DNA from: SHZL01 sp963784425
GTDB lineage: Bacteria > Pseudomonadota > Gammaproteobacteria > Xanthomonadales > SZUA-36
NCBI GenBank assembly: GCA_963784425.1
Contig: CAWARM010000008.1
Coordinates: 62,001 to 126,000 of the forward strand
Length of the DNA: 64,000 bases
Reading direction: 5' to 3'
This document shows positions 1-9,306 of this stretch, piece by piece (position 1 is the first letter of the stretch; each line of letters starts with the position of its first letter). Position numbers and translations under genes: made by a program. Under the pieces are notes generated by a model. The model was not told the origin of the DNA. It did not search any database and was given only the letters and a program-made list of their open reading frames with translations.

Positions 1-845
1 TTTTGCGCTTGCTCTGGCTGGTCATTCACTCCGTCAATCAGTGTGTATTCGAACGTCACGCTACGTTTGTGTTTGCCAGACGCATAACGCGAGCACGCTG
101 CCATCAATTCCTTGATCGGATACTTGCGATTGAGCGGAACCAGGGTTTCGCGCAAATCATCAACCGGCGCGTGCAGGGACACGGCCAACGCAACGTCTAT
201 GGAATCACGCAAACGGTCTATGCCGGGCACCAGGCCGGCGGTTGAAACAGTCACCCGCTTTGCTGCGAGGCCAAACCCAAGGTCATCACGCAACAGGGAA
301 AGTGCCGGCAACACGGCGTCAAAATTCAGCAACGGCTCGCCCATCCCCATGAAAACCACGTTGGTGATAAGGCGCGTGCCATTGCGTTCGTGCCCCAATG
401 ACTCGGCTGCCTGCCACACCTGGCCGATGATTTCACTGGCAGACAAATTGCGGCTAAACCCCTGGGCGCCGGTCGAACAGAAAGAACAGTTCAAGGCGCA
501 ACCTACCTGTGACGATATACACAGAGTACCCCGCTTGCTTTCCGGAATGAACACGGTTTCGATTGCGTTGCCAGTGCCGGATCCCATCAGCCACTTAACG
601 GTTCCATCCGACGAAGTTTGTTCCCGTAGTATTTTTGGTGGTTCAATGACGGCCAGCTCAGACAGGCGCTGACGCAATTCCACGCTGAGGTTGGTCATCT
701 GCGCGAAGTCCGTAATCCGGGCATGGTAAATCCATTTCAACAATTGCTCTGCCCGGAATGGCTTTTCGCCTATGGAAACAAAAAACTCCTGCATCCTGAC
801 CAGGTCCAGATCCAGGAGGTTTATGTGAGTCGCGTTTCCAGGCAT
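1..845 (-). CDS. rlmN: 23S rRNA/tRNA adenine-C2 methyltransferase RlmN (3' end cut by window edge)
   Basis: Radical-SAM enzyme that methylates C2 of A2503 in 23S rRNA and A37 of some tRNAs. The reading frame is open from an ATG at 845 to the left edge, giving 281 codons of a family usually about 350-400 residues long, so the C-terminus is missing. The N-terminal part reads NLLDLDLVRMQEFF and GEKPFRAEQLLKW, as in E. coli RlmN. The radical-SAM cluster motif CxxxCxxC is visible as CALNCSFC, followed by STGAQGFSRNL, NVVFMGMGEPL and VALAVSLHAP. It lies 24 nt behind ndk on the same strand, the usual Pseudomonas-type ndk-rlmN order, so co-transcription is likely. Identification is secure; only the start among the first in-frame ATGs is slightly open. 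Confidence 0.95.
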   Translation of the reverse strand, partial: MPGNATHINLLDLDLVRMQEFFVSIGEKPFRAEQLLKWIYHARITDFAQMTNLSVELRQRLSELAVIEPPKILREQTSSDGTVKWLMGSGTGNAIETVFIPESKRGTLCISSQVGCALNCSFCSTGAQGFSRNLSASEIIGQVWQAAESLGHERNGTRLITNVVFMGMGEPLLNFDAVLPALSLLRDDLGFGLAAKRVTVSTAGLVPGIDRLRDSIDVALAVSLHAPVDDLRETLVPLNRKYPIKELMAACSRYASGKHKRSVTFEYTLIDGVNDQPEQAQ

Positions 846-869
846 GTGAATGTTTGGAAGTTTACCGGC

Positions 870-1295
870 TCAGCGGGAAAAAATTTCGTCTGGCCCAAAA
901 AAGCACGCAATTTCAAGCCGCGCTGTGGCCGCTGCATCGGAACCATGCACCGCATTGGCATCAATGCTTTCGGCAAAGTCCGCGCGAATGGTTCCCGGAG
1001 CGGCTTCGGCCGGGTTGGTTGCGCCCATCAATTCCCGATTGCGGGAAATGGCATTTTCACCTTCCAGCACCTGAATCATGACCGGCCCGGAGGTCATGAA
1101 AGCAACCAGCGCGGAGAAAAAAGGCCGCGCTTTGTGAACGGCATAAAATTCCTGCGCCTGTGCCTTGGATAGCTGCGTCATGCGTGCAGCGATGATCTTC
1201 AGTCCGGCCTGCTCAAATCGGCTATATATTTCTCCAATCACGTCTTTGGCTACTGCGTCGGGCTTAATGATTGAAAGGGTTCTCTCGACAGGCAC
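870..1295 (-). CDS. ndk: nucleoside diphosphate kinase
   Basis: Transfers the gamma-phosphate of ATP to other nucleoside diphosphates in the cytoplasm, through a phosphohistidine. The 141-residue length is normal. It begins with the family signature ERTLSIIKPDAVAK. The catalytic histidine is His117 in NAVHGSD, with the conserved ATNPAEAAPGTIRADF loop just before it. The start is GTG at 1295, chosen because a strong GAGGAG ribosome binding site lies about 10 nt upstream and the protein then begins where the family does. rlmN follows after 24 nt on the same strand. Confidence 0.97.
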   Translation of the reverse strand: MPVERTLSIIKPDAVAKDVIGEIYSRFEQAGLKIIAARMTQLSKAQAQEFYAVHKARPFFSALVAFMTSGPVMIQVLEGENAISRNRELMGATNPAEAAPGTIRADFAESIDANAVHGSDAAATARLEIACFFGPDEIFSR

Positions 1296-1382
1296 TTAAC
1301 AACTCCTCGTAAATAATTGTATTTATGGGTTAATCACATTTGCATCGCCGACAGTATACACCCTCGGCTAAACCCCGTGAAT

Positions 1383-1402
1383 TTTACGGGCATGTCCGTA
1401 AA
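1383..1402. promoter_or_regulatory. 20-bp inverted repeat between ndk and fadE, possible operator
   Basis: TTTACGG (1383-1389) is followed after 6 bases by its exact complement CCGTAAA (1396-1402). It lies in the 279-bp intergenic space between divergent ndk and fadE, about 170 bp before the fadE ATG. The size and symmetry suit a TetR-type dimer, and fadE genes are often repressed in the absence of acyl-CoA. It does not match the E. coli FadR consensus. No regulator gene is adjacent, so the role is only an inference. Confidence 0.35.
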
Positions 1403-1574
1403 GGTGCAATCACGCATGACTAATCCTTGACCCTCGAAAGAACGCAAACCTATCATGTCCGTCTGCCGTGCGGGGCCATGGCGCATCCCTGCCAAAACTC
1501 CGGACTCCCACCCGGAACTTGGCCCATAATAATCACTACAAACCGGCCGGTTTCGCTACACGAGAGGCTGATAC

Positions 1575-4037
1575 ATGGAACTACTCTATTTTTCGGTGCT
1601 GATCTTCACGCTGCTGTTGCTGGCTTACAACAGGGTGCCCCTGCTGGTCGCGATGGCCATCATGGTCAGCCTGACCGTTGCCTGGACCGAGTTCCGCCAT
1701 CTGTTCTACGTTTCCAGTTGGTTTCGCTTTGCCAACGGGATTATCGCTGTAACCTTCATAGGGTTTTCCATCAAACCACTGCGGCGCCTGCTGATCAGTG
1801 ACCGACTGTATGGATGGTTTCGAAAAGTCATGCCCGTGGTTTCTGAAACGGAACAGGAGGCCCTTGATGCCGGAACAGTCTGGTGGGACGCGGAACTGTT
1901 TTCCGGCCGCCCCCGTTGGCGATCGTTACTGCGGAATCCTGCACCCGCTCTCAGCCAGAGGGAGCAGGCATTTCTCGATGGACCCGTGGAGGAGTTTTGC
2001 CACCGGCTGGATGAATGGGCGATCTGCGATGAGTATCACGACCTGCCGGATGACGCCTGGCAGTTCATCCGCGAGCACCGCATGATGAGCATGATCATCC
2101 CCGAAGCGTATGGCGGGTTGGGATTTTCGGCACAGGCGAATTCTGCGGTGGTCATGAAACTTGCGAGTCGCAGCCTGACCGCCGCAGTTACGGTAATGGT
2201 TCCGAACTCACTGGGGCCAGGTGAGCTGCTGCTTCACTATGGCACCGATGAGCAAAAGAAATACTACTTGCCACGCCTGGCCAGCGGCGAGGAAATTCCC
2301 TGTTTTGCGCTGACATCACCTGGCGCGGGTTCGGACGCAGCTAATATGACCGACACAGGTGTTGTGTGTAAAGCCATGTTTCGTGGCAAACAGGTGCTGG
2401 GCCTGAAGCTGAACTGGGACAAGCGCTACATCACGCTGGCGCCGGTGGCGACCTTGCTGGGGCTGGCTTTCAAAACGCTTGACCCTGAGCACTTACTGGG
2501 CGAAAGGGAAGATTTGGGCATCACCTGTGCGCTGATACCTGCAGAAACGGCAGGCATCGAAATCGGCAACCGCCATATGCCGGTTGGTGCGGTGTTCATG
2601 AACGGTCCCACCCGTGGCCGGGATGTGTTCATTCCGATGGACTGGGTCATCGGAGGACAAGACCGGATCGGCCAGGGCTGGCGCATGCTCATGCAATGTC
2701 TGGCTGCCGGTCGCGCGATTTCCCTGCCCGCAATAGGAGTTGCGGGCGGAAAAATGGCCGCATTGATGTCTGGTGCGTATGCCTACATTCGCCGCCAGTT
2801 CCATGTTCCCATTGGCCACTTCGAAGGTATTGAAGAACCGCTGGCAAGGATAGCGGGTCGCACCTACCGCATGGATGCCGCCCGGAATCTCACGCTGGTA
2901 GCCCTTGACCAGGGTCACAGACCGGCTGTCCTGTCGGCAATTCTCAAGTACCAATTGACCGAAGGTAACCGGCAATGCCTGAACGATGCCATGGACATAC
3001 ATGGAGGCAAAGCCGTCATAACCGGCCCATCCAATTACCTTGCCCAGGCCTACCAGGCCATTCCGGTTTCGATCACAGTGGAGGGCGCAAATATACTCAC
3101 ACGCTCCCTGATCATTTTTGGCCAGGGCGCCATTCGCGCACACCCCTGGTTGCTGAAAGAAATGGAAGCCGCCAGGGATCCGAAACCAGGCGGGCGCAAG
3201 GCCTTTGACAAGGCACTGTTTGCCCATATCGGGCTGGTCATCAGCAATCTCGTTCGCGCTTTCATGTTGGCAGTGACCGGCGGACTGGCGACCCGTGCCC
3301 CGGTAGGAGGACCTACCGCTACCTATTTCCGCCAGGTTACGCGCATGTGTGCAGTGTTCAGCCTGTCGGCCGACCTGGTGCTGGTCACGCTGGGCGGCAA
3401 GTTCAAAATCAAGGAGAAACTATCCGGACGGCTCGCCGATGCCCTCGGCCATCTGTACCTTGCCACCGCAGTCCTGAAGCGCTTTGAAGATGACGGCCGC
3501 CCCGAAGATGATTTTCCCATGGTGCAGTGGGCAATGGACGACAGCTTGCACACGATCCAGGAAAGCCTGCGAGGCGTACTCGGCAATTTCCCCCTGCCCG
3601 GCGTTGGAACACTGATCAAATGGATCGTGTTTCCACTCGGCCTGCCCTACAGTCCGCCTTCAGACTCAGTCGGCAAGGCGGTTGCGCGTTTGTTGCTGTC
3701 TGAGAATGAAAGTCGCGACCGGCTCGTGTCGGGCGTATATATTTCAGATGGCGATGATGCTGCGGGCAAAATCCATTCGGCGTTTCACCTGCTACTGACT
3801 TCGGCCAATGCTGAAAACGCTGTACGCAATGCGCTCAAGGAACACGTCACCTGGGACAACTACAAACGACTGGTAAAACGCGCAGTGGAAAGTGGCGTGG
3901 TTACGGAAGAACAGGCAACGCTCGTGCGCCTCGCACAGGAGGCCGGTCGCGCTGCCACTGCAGTGGATGATTTTCCGAGCAGCGATGCGGAACACCTCGC
4001 GCAGAAGGTATTGCGCACAGAGGTCAACGCCGCCTAG
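1575..4037 (+). CDS. fadE: acyl-CoA dehydrogenase FadE
   Basis: Flavoprotein that carries out the first oxidation of fatty-acid beta-oxidation, acyl-CoA to trans-2-enoyl-CoA. The 820 residues match the long proteobacterial FadE form (E. coli FadE is 814). Two hydrophobic N-terminal segments (about residues 1-70) suggest membrane anchoring. The dehydrogenase domain follows (about 110-520), with EQAFLDGPVEEFCHRLDEW, VPNSLGPGELL, CFALTSPGAGSDA and NGPTRGRDVF. The segment TVEGANILTRS near residue 502 holds the conserved glutamate equivalent to the catalytic base. The remaining C-terminal ~280 residues are the FadE-specific DUF1974 part. The start ATG at 1575 is the first in frame and fits the family start. 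The last 14 bp overlap the convergent patatin gene. It would compete with the wax-ester genes at 52-60 kb for acyl-CoA. Confidence 0.96.
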   Translation: MELLYFSVLIFTLLLLAYNRVPLLVAMAIMVSLTVAWTEFRHLFYVSSWFRFANGIIAVTFIGFSIKPLRRLLISDRLYGWFRKVMPVVSETEQEALDAGTVWWDAELFSGRPRWRSLLRNPAPALSQREQAFLDGPVEEFCHRLDEWAICDEYHDLPDDAWQFIREHRMMSMIIPEAYGGLGFSAQANSAVVMKLASRSLTAAVTVMVPNSLGPGELLLHYGTDEQKKYYLPRLASGEEIPCFALTSPGAGSDAANMTDTGVVCKAMFRGKQVLGLKLNWDKRYITLAPVATLLGLAFKTLDPEHLLGEREDLGITCALIPAETAGIEIGNRHMPVGAVFMNGPTRGRDVFIPMDWVIGGQDRIGQGWRMLMQCLAAGRAISLPAIGVAGGKMAALMSGAYAYIRRQFHVPIGHFEGIEEPLARIAGRTYRMDAARNLTLVALDQGHRPAVLSAILKYQLTEGNRQCLNDAMDIHGGKAVITGPSNYLAQAYQAIPVSITVEGANILTRSLIIFGQGAIRAHPWLLKEMEAARDPKPGGRKAFDKALFAHIGLVISNLVRAFMLAVTGGLATRAPVGGPTATYFRQVTRMCAVFSLSADLVLVTLGGKFKIKEKLSGRLADALGHLYLATAVLKRFEDDGRPEDDFPMVQWAMDDSLHTIQESLRGVLGNFPLPGVGTLIKWIVFPLGLPYSPPSDSVGKAVARLLLSENESRDRLVSGVYISDGDDAAGKIHSAFHLLLTSANAENAVRNALKEHVTWDNYKRLVKRAVESGVVTEEQATLVRLAQEAGRAATAVDDFPSSDAEHLAQKVLRTEVNAA

Positions 4038-5187
4038 GCATCTCCAGGAACTCGCTTAGTTCACCGCGCATGGCCATGCCGTCCCTATAGCCCATGGCAA
4101 TAAGTTCCTGGCAATAAGCGGGTTCGAAAAGCAAATAGCTCGCCAGGCGCCAGTCCTTTCCCCATCCACCCAGGCTGTGCAACAGCAGGCGCACCGCACG
4201 AGGAATATCGCCCATGTGTTCCTGGGTGATATCGCGCACATCCCGGCTGGGGCGAACCACCAGGGAATCGATTTTCTGCAGCGCGGTATCGGTGGCGTGC
4301 CCGGGCGGAACAAGCGCCAGCGTCCGGTTGATACGCTGCAAACGGTCGAGATCGGCGTTCAGAGTATCCATGAAAATGGTATCAAGCAGGTAGCCTCCAA
4401 TTTCACCCAGCGATGGATAGGGCATGGAGTGAGTAGGCGGCGGGTCGGGCTTTTCATCGCGCGTGGAAATTACCATGATGCGGTCCGCACCAAGGTGGAT
4501 GGCTGGGCTCAACGGGGTGAGCATGCGCATGCCACCGTCCCCGAAATACTCCGCGCCGATTTGCTCTGCCGGGAAAATCAGCGGCAGCGCAGCGGATGCC
4601 ATCAGGTGGCTGACCTGCAAAATAACCGCCTGGCCGCGGCGGCGTTCCCGTTCCCACGGCAGTACCTCACTGGCGGCTTGGAAAAAACTCGTGGCAGATG
4701 CGCTGGTGTAACCGGACGCGGTGATGGCGACACCCTGCAAATGCCTTCCAGCTATGGCCTCCCCTATTCCCTGGAGCTTCAGGTTAGCCTGCAGAAAACG
4801 CCGCAAGGGCCGGTTGTCCAGCAGCGATTTCGGATGCGGTATCACTTTGCCGCCCAGCGGGATTGACAGCGCCCACTGGGCAGCGATGCGCAGAACAGAC
4901 CATGCATCGGTGCGGTATATGCGGCCACAAAACATGCTTGACCAGAACTGCAACAGGCGATCTACGCCCACATGAAATTCGTGCGCGTGGCTGGCCAGAA
5001 CCACTGCATTGATTGCTCCGGCAGACACTCCGCATATCACCGGGAATGGATTAACTCCTGGCGGCGTAATTTCCGCGATGGCTTTCAGCACCCCGGCCTG
5101 GTACGCCCCGCGCGCTCCGCCACCGGGCAGTACCAGGGCTGTTTTGGCGCTCTGCGGCTCGCTCATCCTGCCCGGTTGATTAACCAT
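4024..5187 (-). CDS. patatin-like phospholipase (RssA/YchK type)
   Basis: Probable lipid acyl hydrolase using a Ser-Asp dyad. The oxyanion loop GGGARG is at residues 22-27, the nucleophile elbow GVSAG puts the serine at residue 55, and the aspartate motif is DGGMRM in the middle of the protein. At 387 residues from this start it resembles bacterial patatin-family proteins annotated as RssA-like. The frame stays open upstream to 5334, but the extra N-terminus has no family resemblance, so ATG at 5187 (or 5166) is preferred. It is convergent with fadE, with a 14-bp overlap, and divergent from the MoxR operon. Its substrate cannot be read from the sequence; membrane phospholipid or stored neutral lipid are both possible. 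Confidence 0.88.
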   Translation of the reverse strand: MVNQPGRMSEPQSAKTALVLPGGGARGAYQAGVLKAIAEITPPGVNPFPVICGVSAGAINAVVLASHAHEFHVGVDRLLQFWSSMFCGRIYRTDAWSVLRIAAQWALSIPLGGKVIPHPKSLLDNRPLRRFLQANLKLQGIGEAIAGRHLQGVAITASGYTSASATSFFQAASEVLPWERERRRGQAVILQVSHLMASAALPLIFPAEQIGAEYFGDGGMRMLTPLSPAIHLGADRIMVISTRDEKPDPPPTHSMPYPSLGEIGGYLLDTIFMDTLNADLDRLQRINRTLALVPPGHATDTALQKIDSLVVRPSRDVRDITQEHMGDIPRAVRLLLHSLGGWGKDWRLASYLLFEPAYCQELIAMGYRDGMAMRGELSEFLEMPRRR

Positions 5188-5336
5188 TAGCCCAATATAC
5201 CGCGACTGGAACGGCATTTCAGATGAGGTTTGGGAGGTGCTGCACAATTCGCTGCGCCGCCCCGCATGTTTGATATACTCGCTGACGATTGGGGAAATAC
5301 GTTCGAGCACGGATAAATTGCAAACGGAATTCAACC

Positions 5337-6293
5337 ATGAACAGCACCGCTTTTAGCTCGAGCCCACTCGCGCAGACACGTCGTGAGCGCCTGCAGCTGG
5401 CGGAGCTGCAGGTGAACCGGATACTGTTGGGCAAGAAAGAGCGGGTGCGACTGGCCTTCTGTTGCCTGCTGGCACGCGGGCACCTTTTAATTGAGGACGT
5501 ACCCGGCGTCGGAAAAACCACGCTGGCGCACGCCCTGGCAGGCGTTATTGGCTCCAATTACCAGCGCATCCAGTTCACCAGCGACATGCTACCCGCTGAC
5601 ATTCTCGGCGTATCGATTTACAAGCGTGAGAAAGAAGCGTTTGAATTCCACCCGGGCCCGATTTTTTCACAGTTAATCCTGGCCGATGAAATCAACCGTG
5701 CCACCCCCAAAACGCAAAGCGCCTTGCTAGAAGGAATGGCCGAAGGCCAGGTCACCATCGACAACCAGACACACATCCTGCCACGCCCTTTTTTCGTTCT
5801 CGCTACACAAAATCCGTTGGACCTTGTTGGGACCTTTCCTCTGCCCGATTCACAACTGGACCGTTTCCTGATGAGCATGAGCATTGGGTACCCCGATGCC
5901 GCTGCCGAGCGGGAGTTACTGACCACCGAGGATCGCGGGTTGATGTTGCAGCAAGTTTCGCCATGCCTGTCGCCGCAGGACGTTATGGATCTGCAGTCAG
6001 ATTGCGAACAAATACACGTCAGCGGGGACTTGCTGAACTATATCCAGGCATTGCTTGCCGAAACCAGGAATAAACAATGGTTCGAGAGCGGTTTGTCTCC
6101 GCGAGCGGGACTGGCGCTGATGCGCGCGAGCCGCGCATGTGCGTTTCTCGATAGCCGTGAATTTGTGACGCCGGAGGATGTGAAAATGATTTTCCCCAGC
6201 CTGGCGCGACACCGTCTGAATGCATCTTCCGGTTTCAGCCAGTCCGCGGATGAGCAAATCGCGGAGTTGTTGCAACAACTGCCGATACCCTGA
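5337..6293 (+). CDS. MoxR-family AAA+ ATPase
   Basis: Cytoplasmic AAA+ ATPase of the MoxR class, thought to act as a chaperone for assembly or activation of partner protein complexes. Walker A is GVGKT at residues 57-61, Walker B LILADEINRATPKTQ follows at about 118, and the arginine-finger/sensor region TQNPLDLVGTFPLPDSQLDRF is intact. Length 318 residues is typical. The start ATG at 5337 was chosen over an in-frame TTG at 5289 because the family begins near here. It is the first gene of an operon with a DUF58 protein and a transglutaminase-like membrane protein, the standard three-gene partner set. Confidence 0.94.
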   Translation: MNSTAFSSSPLAQTRRERLQLAELQVNRILLGKKERVRLAFCCLLARGHLLIEDVPGVGKTTLAHALAGVIGSNYQRIQFTSDMLPADILGVSIYKREKEAFEFHPGPIFSQLILADEINRATPKTQSALLEGMAEGQVTIDNQTHILPRPFFVLATQNPLDLVGTFPLPDSQLDRFLMSMSIGYPDAAAERELLTTEDRGLMLQQVSPCLSPQDVMDLQSDCEQIHVSGDLLNYIQALLAETRNKQWFESGLSPRAGLALMRASRACAFLDSREFVTPEDVKMIFPSLARHRLNASSGFSQSADEQIAELLQQLPIP

Positions 6294-6319
6294 TTTGATT
6301 TCTTTTGTACGGGCGCAGC

Positions 6320-7300
6320 ATGGCGTTCATTGACGCAAGCCTTGAGCGGTTCAGACTCGGCCAATGGTTCGATGGCTGGATACTGGAACGAGTGCGGGCG
6401 CGCCGCGGAACGGTAGTAGTTCCATTCCTTCTGGAATACCGTCACATCTATGTAATGCCGACCCGCTTTGGGGCATGGTTTGGAGTTCTGTTGGGGCTCA
6501 CCGTAATCGGCGGACTTAATTTCAACAACAACATGGCGCTGCTGTATGGGTTCACCCTGGCTGCGATCGCCCAGCTGACCAGTTTTCTCGCCTATCGGAA
6601 CCTGGTTGGTTTGCGGCTCAGCTCAATCCAGACCGAGCCGGTTTTCGCCGGCGAGGCTGCTAACTTCCGCGTGTTTATCCACAACCCTGAACCACGTTAC
6701 AGGTATTCCGTGCAACTGCGCTGCACAGAGTCGGCAGATACAGCGGACATTGCGCCAAACAGCTCGGGCTGCCTGGAATTGCAGCAACAAACTGGCATCC
6801 GAGGATGGATGCAAATGGAACCATTCAACCTTGAAAGCCGCATTCCACTAGGGTTGTTCCGCGCATGGTCGGTAATCATCCCTTTCACGCGCTGCCTGGT
6901 TTACCCGCAGCCAGCCAGCAACCCCCCACCCCTGCCACGTACCGGGAGGGGAGATGATGGCGTAGCCAAGGCCGGTGAAGGTGAACAGTTTCATGGACTG
7001 CGCGAATATCGGCCGGGTGACCCCCTGCGCAGTGTTGCATGGCGCACCAGCGCCCGGCACGACAAGTTGTATTCGCAAGTGATGGAGGCACCCCGTGAAG
7101 AAGCCTGTGAACTCAACTGGTACCTGATGGGTGCGCTGAACTCGGAGGAAAAATTATCCATTCTCACCGCCTGGGTTCTGCGGGCCGAACGCCGACAAAT
7201 CCCCTACTCCCTGGAATTGCCCACGGACGCACTACCTGCCGCTTTGGGGAAGGAGCATAGGGACGCCTGCCTGAAAATCCTGGCCTTATACGAAACGTAA
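6320..7300 (+). CDS. DUF58 domain protein, MoxR partner
   Basis: Membrane-associated protein of 326 residues. Two hydrophobic segments lie at about residues 45-90, and the DUF58 signature is near residues 225-255 as FHGLREYRPGDPLRSVAWR. DUF58 domains adopt a von Willebrand A-like fold and occur next to MoxR ATPases. The stop TAA shares its last base with the ATG of the downstream transglutaminase gene (TAATG), so the two are probably translationally coupled. ATG at 6320 is used; a TTG 15 nt upstream is also in frame. The biochemical role of the family is not established. Confidence 0.9.
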   Translation: MAFIDASLERFRLGQWFDGWILERVRARRGTVVVPFLLEYRHIYVMPTRFGAWFGVLLGLTVIGGLNFNNNMALLYGFTLAAIAQLTSFLAYRNLVGLRLSSIQTEPVFAGEAANFRVFIHNPEPRYRYSVQLRCTESADTADIAPNSSGCLELQQQTGIRGWMQMEPFNLESRIPLGLFRAWSVIIPFTRCLVYPQPASNPPPLPRTGRGDDGVAKAGEGEQFHGLREYRPGDPLRSVAWRTSARHDKLYSQVMEAPREEACELNWYLMGALNSEEKLSILTAWVLRAERRQIPYSLELPTDALPAALGKEHRDACLKILALYET

Positions 7301-9276
7301 TGCAGCCAAAAGTGCGCAACATGATGTGGGTGATGGCCGTGCTGTCGGCGGCGATGACCCCGCAAATCCTGCGGATGCCCCCGCTGGTTGCTGTCATGGC
7401 ACTGGCTCCTCTGGTCTGGCGGCTGGGCGCGGAACTCAAGGGCTGGCCAACTTTGCCCAAGCTTGTTCGTTACGTGGCCACGGCACTGTCGCTCACTGCT
7501 CTGGTTGTGTCTTACGGCGGCTTGTTCGGTCGTCGGGCGGCGGTTAGCCTGTTGGCGGCAATGCTGGCACTTAAGCTGATTGAATGCGAGCGCATCCGTG
7601 ACGCCCGGCTGATTGTCAGTTTCAGTTTCTTCCTGTGCGTCACGCAGTTCTTATTTACCCAGAGTATTTTCATGCCGGTTTATGGGCTGGCAACCATTAC
7701 TCTTGGGTTGGCTGCCCTTGCACAGCTCCAACGCAGCGAAGCTTTTCAGCTTGCTGTCGCGCCGCCCGCAATGCGACGTTCGATGGTTGCCGAGTTGCTA
7801 TTAAGCCTGCGCCTTTTAACACTGGCCATTCCCATTGGCATAGCGTTTTTCGTTTTTTTTCCACGTTGGGCTACGCCCTTGTGGGGGGTGCCCGAAAATG
7901 CGCTGGACGCCAAAAGTGGATTGTCGGACTCCATGTCCCCCGGGTCCATCCAGGCCCTGTTCATGGACGACAGCCCGGCATTTCGGGCCGAATTCGAAGG
8001 CGCCATACCGGATCCAACGGAATTATATTGGCGGGGCCCGGTGCTATGGAACTACGATGACAATATCTGGACCAGCAGTTTTCTCGGACGCAATATTGAG
8101 GCTGAGCCAAGACCGCAAGAATCCAGTGCCCGCTGGCATTACACGGTGCAAATGGAACCCAATGAACGGAATTGGTTGTTTGCACTGGATTACCCCACCA
8201 TCGCTCCGCAAGACACCCGTATCACTATGGACTTCCAACTGCTGCGCCGCCTGCCGGTCGTGCAGTTGTTGCAATATGAAATGGCTTCGGATCCGGACTA
8301 TATCGATGCTCCCAAGCTTAAAGAAACTTTACGCCTTATGGCACTGGAGTTGCCCGAAGGCCTGAATCCAAAAACTCGTGAACTAGTTCAAGCCTGGCAT
8401 CGCGATTATCCTGCTGACGAGGCATTCATCCGCCACGTGCTGACCTATTTTAATGAAGAAGAGTTTCACTACTCCCTGGATGCACCCTTGCTGGGACTGA
8501 ATGCAATTGACGACTTCCTGTTTGAAACCCGCACGGGTTACTGCGAGCACTACGCCTCAGCGTTTGTGGTGATGATGCGCATGGCCGGTATCCCCTCACG
8601 AATCGTAACCGGCTATCAGGGTGGTTGGTACAGCGAAATCGGCAACTACCTCTTGGTGCGCCAATCGGATGCTCATGCATGGACCGAAGTCTGGCTTCCG
8701 GAAAAAGGCTGGACCCGGGTAGACCCCACTGCAGCTGTATCTCCTCTGCGCGTCCAGCAGGGATCACGCAGAGCGCTTTCCGCACCCCGGCACATGCTGG
8801 ACTTCGACTGGGTGCGATCGGTGCGTAATGGCGTGGACCTGGTAGAGCAGCGCTGGAACGATTGGATCATTGAGTTCAGCTCGCAACGCCAGGCACACAT
8901 GTTTTCGCAGTTTGGGCTGGACTACATGAGCCCGGCCGCCTTGACGTCCATGCTGTTCGGTGTTCTCGGAATCATTGCGTTATTCGTGCTGCCGGTGCTC
9001 TCCAGGCTGATTGGTCAAGTCGATAGGAACCCTGTTGCAAGGGCCTGGAAGAAGTTCCTCCGGCGCCTGAAAAAGGCCGGTTTCCAAGCCCCGGCGTCCA
9101 ATGGCGCAATGGAACTGGCCGCCGCGGCGACGGTCCACTTGAATGGGAGTAAGGAAGAAATTTACCGCATCGCAAGTCTGTACAACCAACACCGCTATTC
9201 GGCGGAGCCGCCGCCGGCAGGTGAGTTGGAGAATGCGGTTCAGTGCTTTCGCCCCAGAAAAAAATCGTCAGGTTAA
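7300..9276 (+). CDS. tgpA: TgpA-like transglutaminase-domain membrane protein
   Basis: Inner-membrane protein of 658 residues resembling Pseudomonas TgpA. The N-terminal half has about five hydrophobic segments (roughly residues 1-190, DUF3488). A periplasmic transglutaminase-like domain follows with the Cys-His-Asp set visible: GYCEHYASAF, SDAHAWTEVW and TRVDPTAA. One more transmembrane segment lies near residue 550-570, before a cytoplasmic tail of DUF4129 type. TgpA of P. aeruginosa is essential and periplasmic; its substrate is unknown. The gene starts on the last base of the DUF58 stop and completes the MoxR-DUF58-TgpA operon. Confidence 0.9.
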   Translation: MQPKVRNMMWVMAVLSAAMTPQILRMPPLVAVMALAPLVWRLGAELKGWPTLPKLVRYVATALSLTALVVSYGGLFGRRAAVSLLAAMLALKLIECERIRDARLIVSFSFFLCVTQFLFTQSIFMPVYGLATITLGLAALAQLQRSEAFQLAVAPPAMRRSMVAELLLSLRLLTLAIPIGIAFFVFFPRWATPLWGVPENALDAKSGLSDSMSPGSIQALFMDDSPAFRAEFEGAIPDPTELYWRGPVLWNYDDNIWTSSFLGRNIEAEPRPQESSARWHYTVQMEPNERNWLFALDYPTIAPQDTRITMDFQLLRRLPVVQLLQYEMASDPDYIDAPKLKETLRLMALELPEGLNPKTRELVQAWHRDYPADEAFIRHVLTYFNEEEFHYSLDAPLLGLNAIDDFLFETRTGYCEHYASAFVVMMRMAGIPSRIVTGYQGGWYSEIGNYLLVRQSDAHAWTEVWLPEKGWTRVDPTAAVSPLRVQQGSRRALSAPRHMLDFDWVRSVRNGVDLVEQRWNDWIIEFSSQRQAHMFSQFGLDYMSPAALTSMLFGVLGIIALFVLPVLSRLIGQVDRNPVARAWKKFLRRLKKAGFQAPASNGAMELAAAATVHLNGSKEEIYRIASLYNQHRYSAEPPPAGELENAVQCFRPRKKSSG

Positions 9277-9306
9277 TGTAATATAGTACCGGCTTATACC
9301 GGTCCA

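Noticed and set aside
3..672. Two plus-strand frames over rlmN
   Set aside because: They are complements of the RlmN coding strand; the minus-strand translation has unmistakable RlmN motifs.
5188..5334. Longer N-terminus for the patatin-like protein
   Set aside because: The added 49 residues lack family similarity and would run across the divergent promoter region of the MoxR operon.
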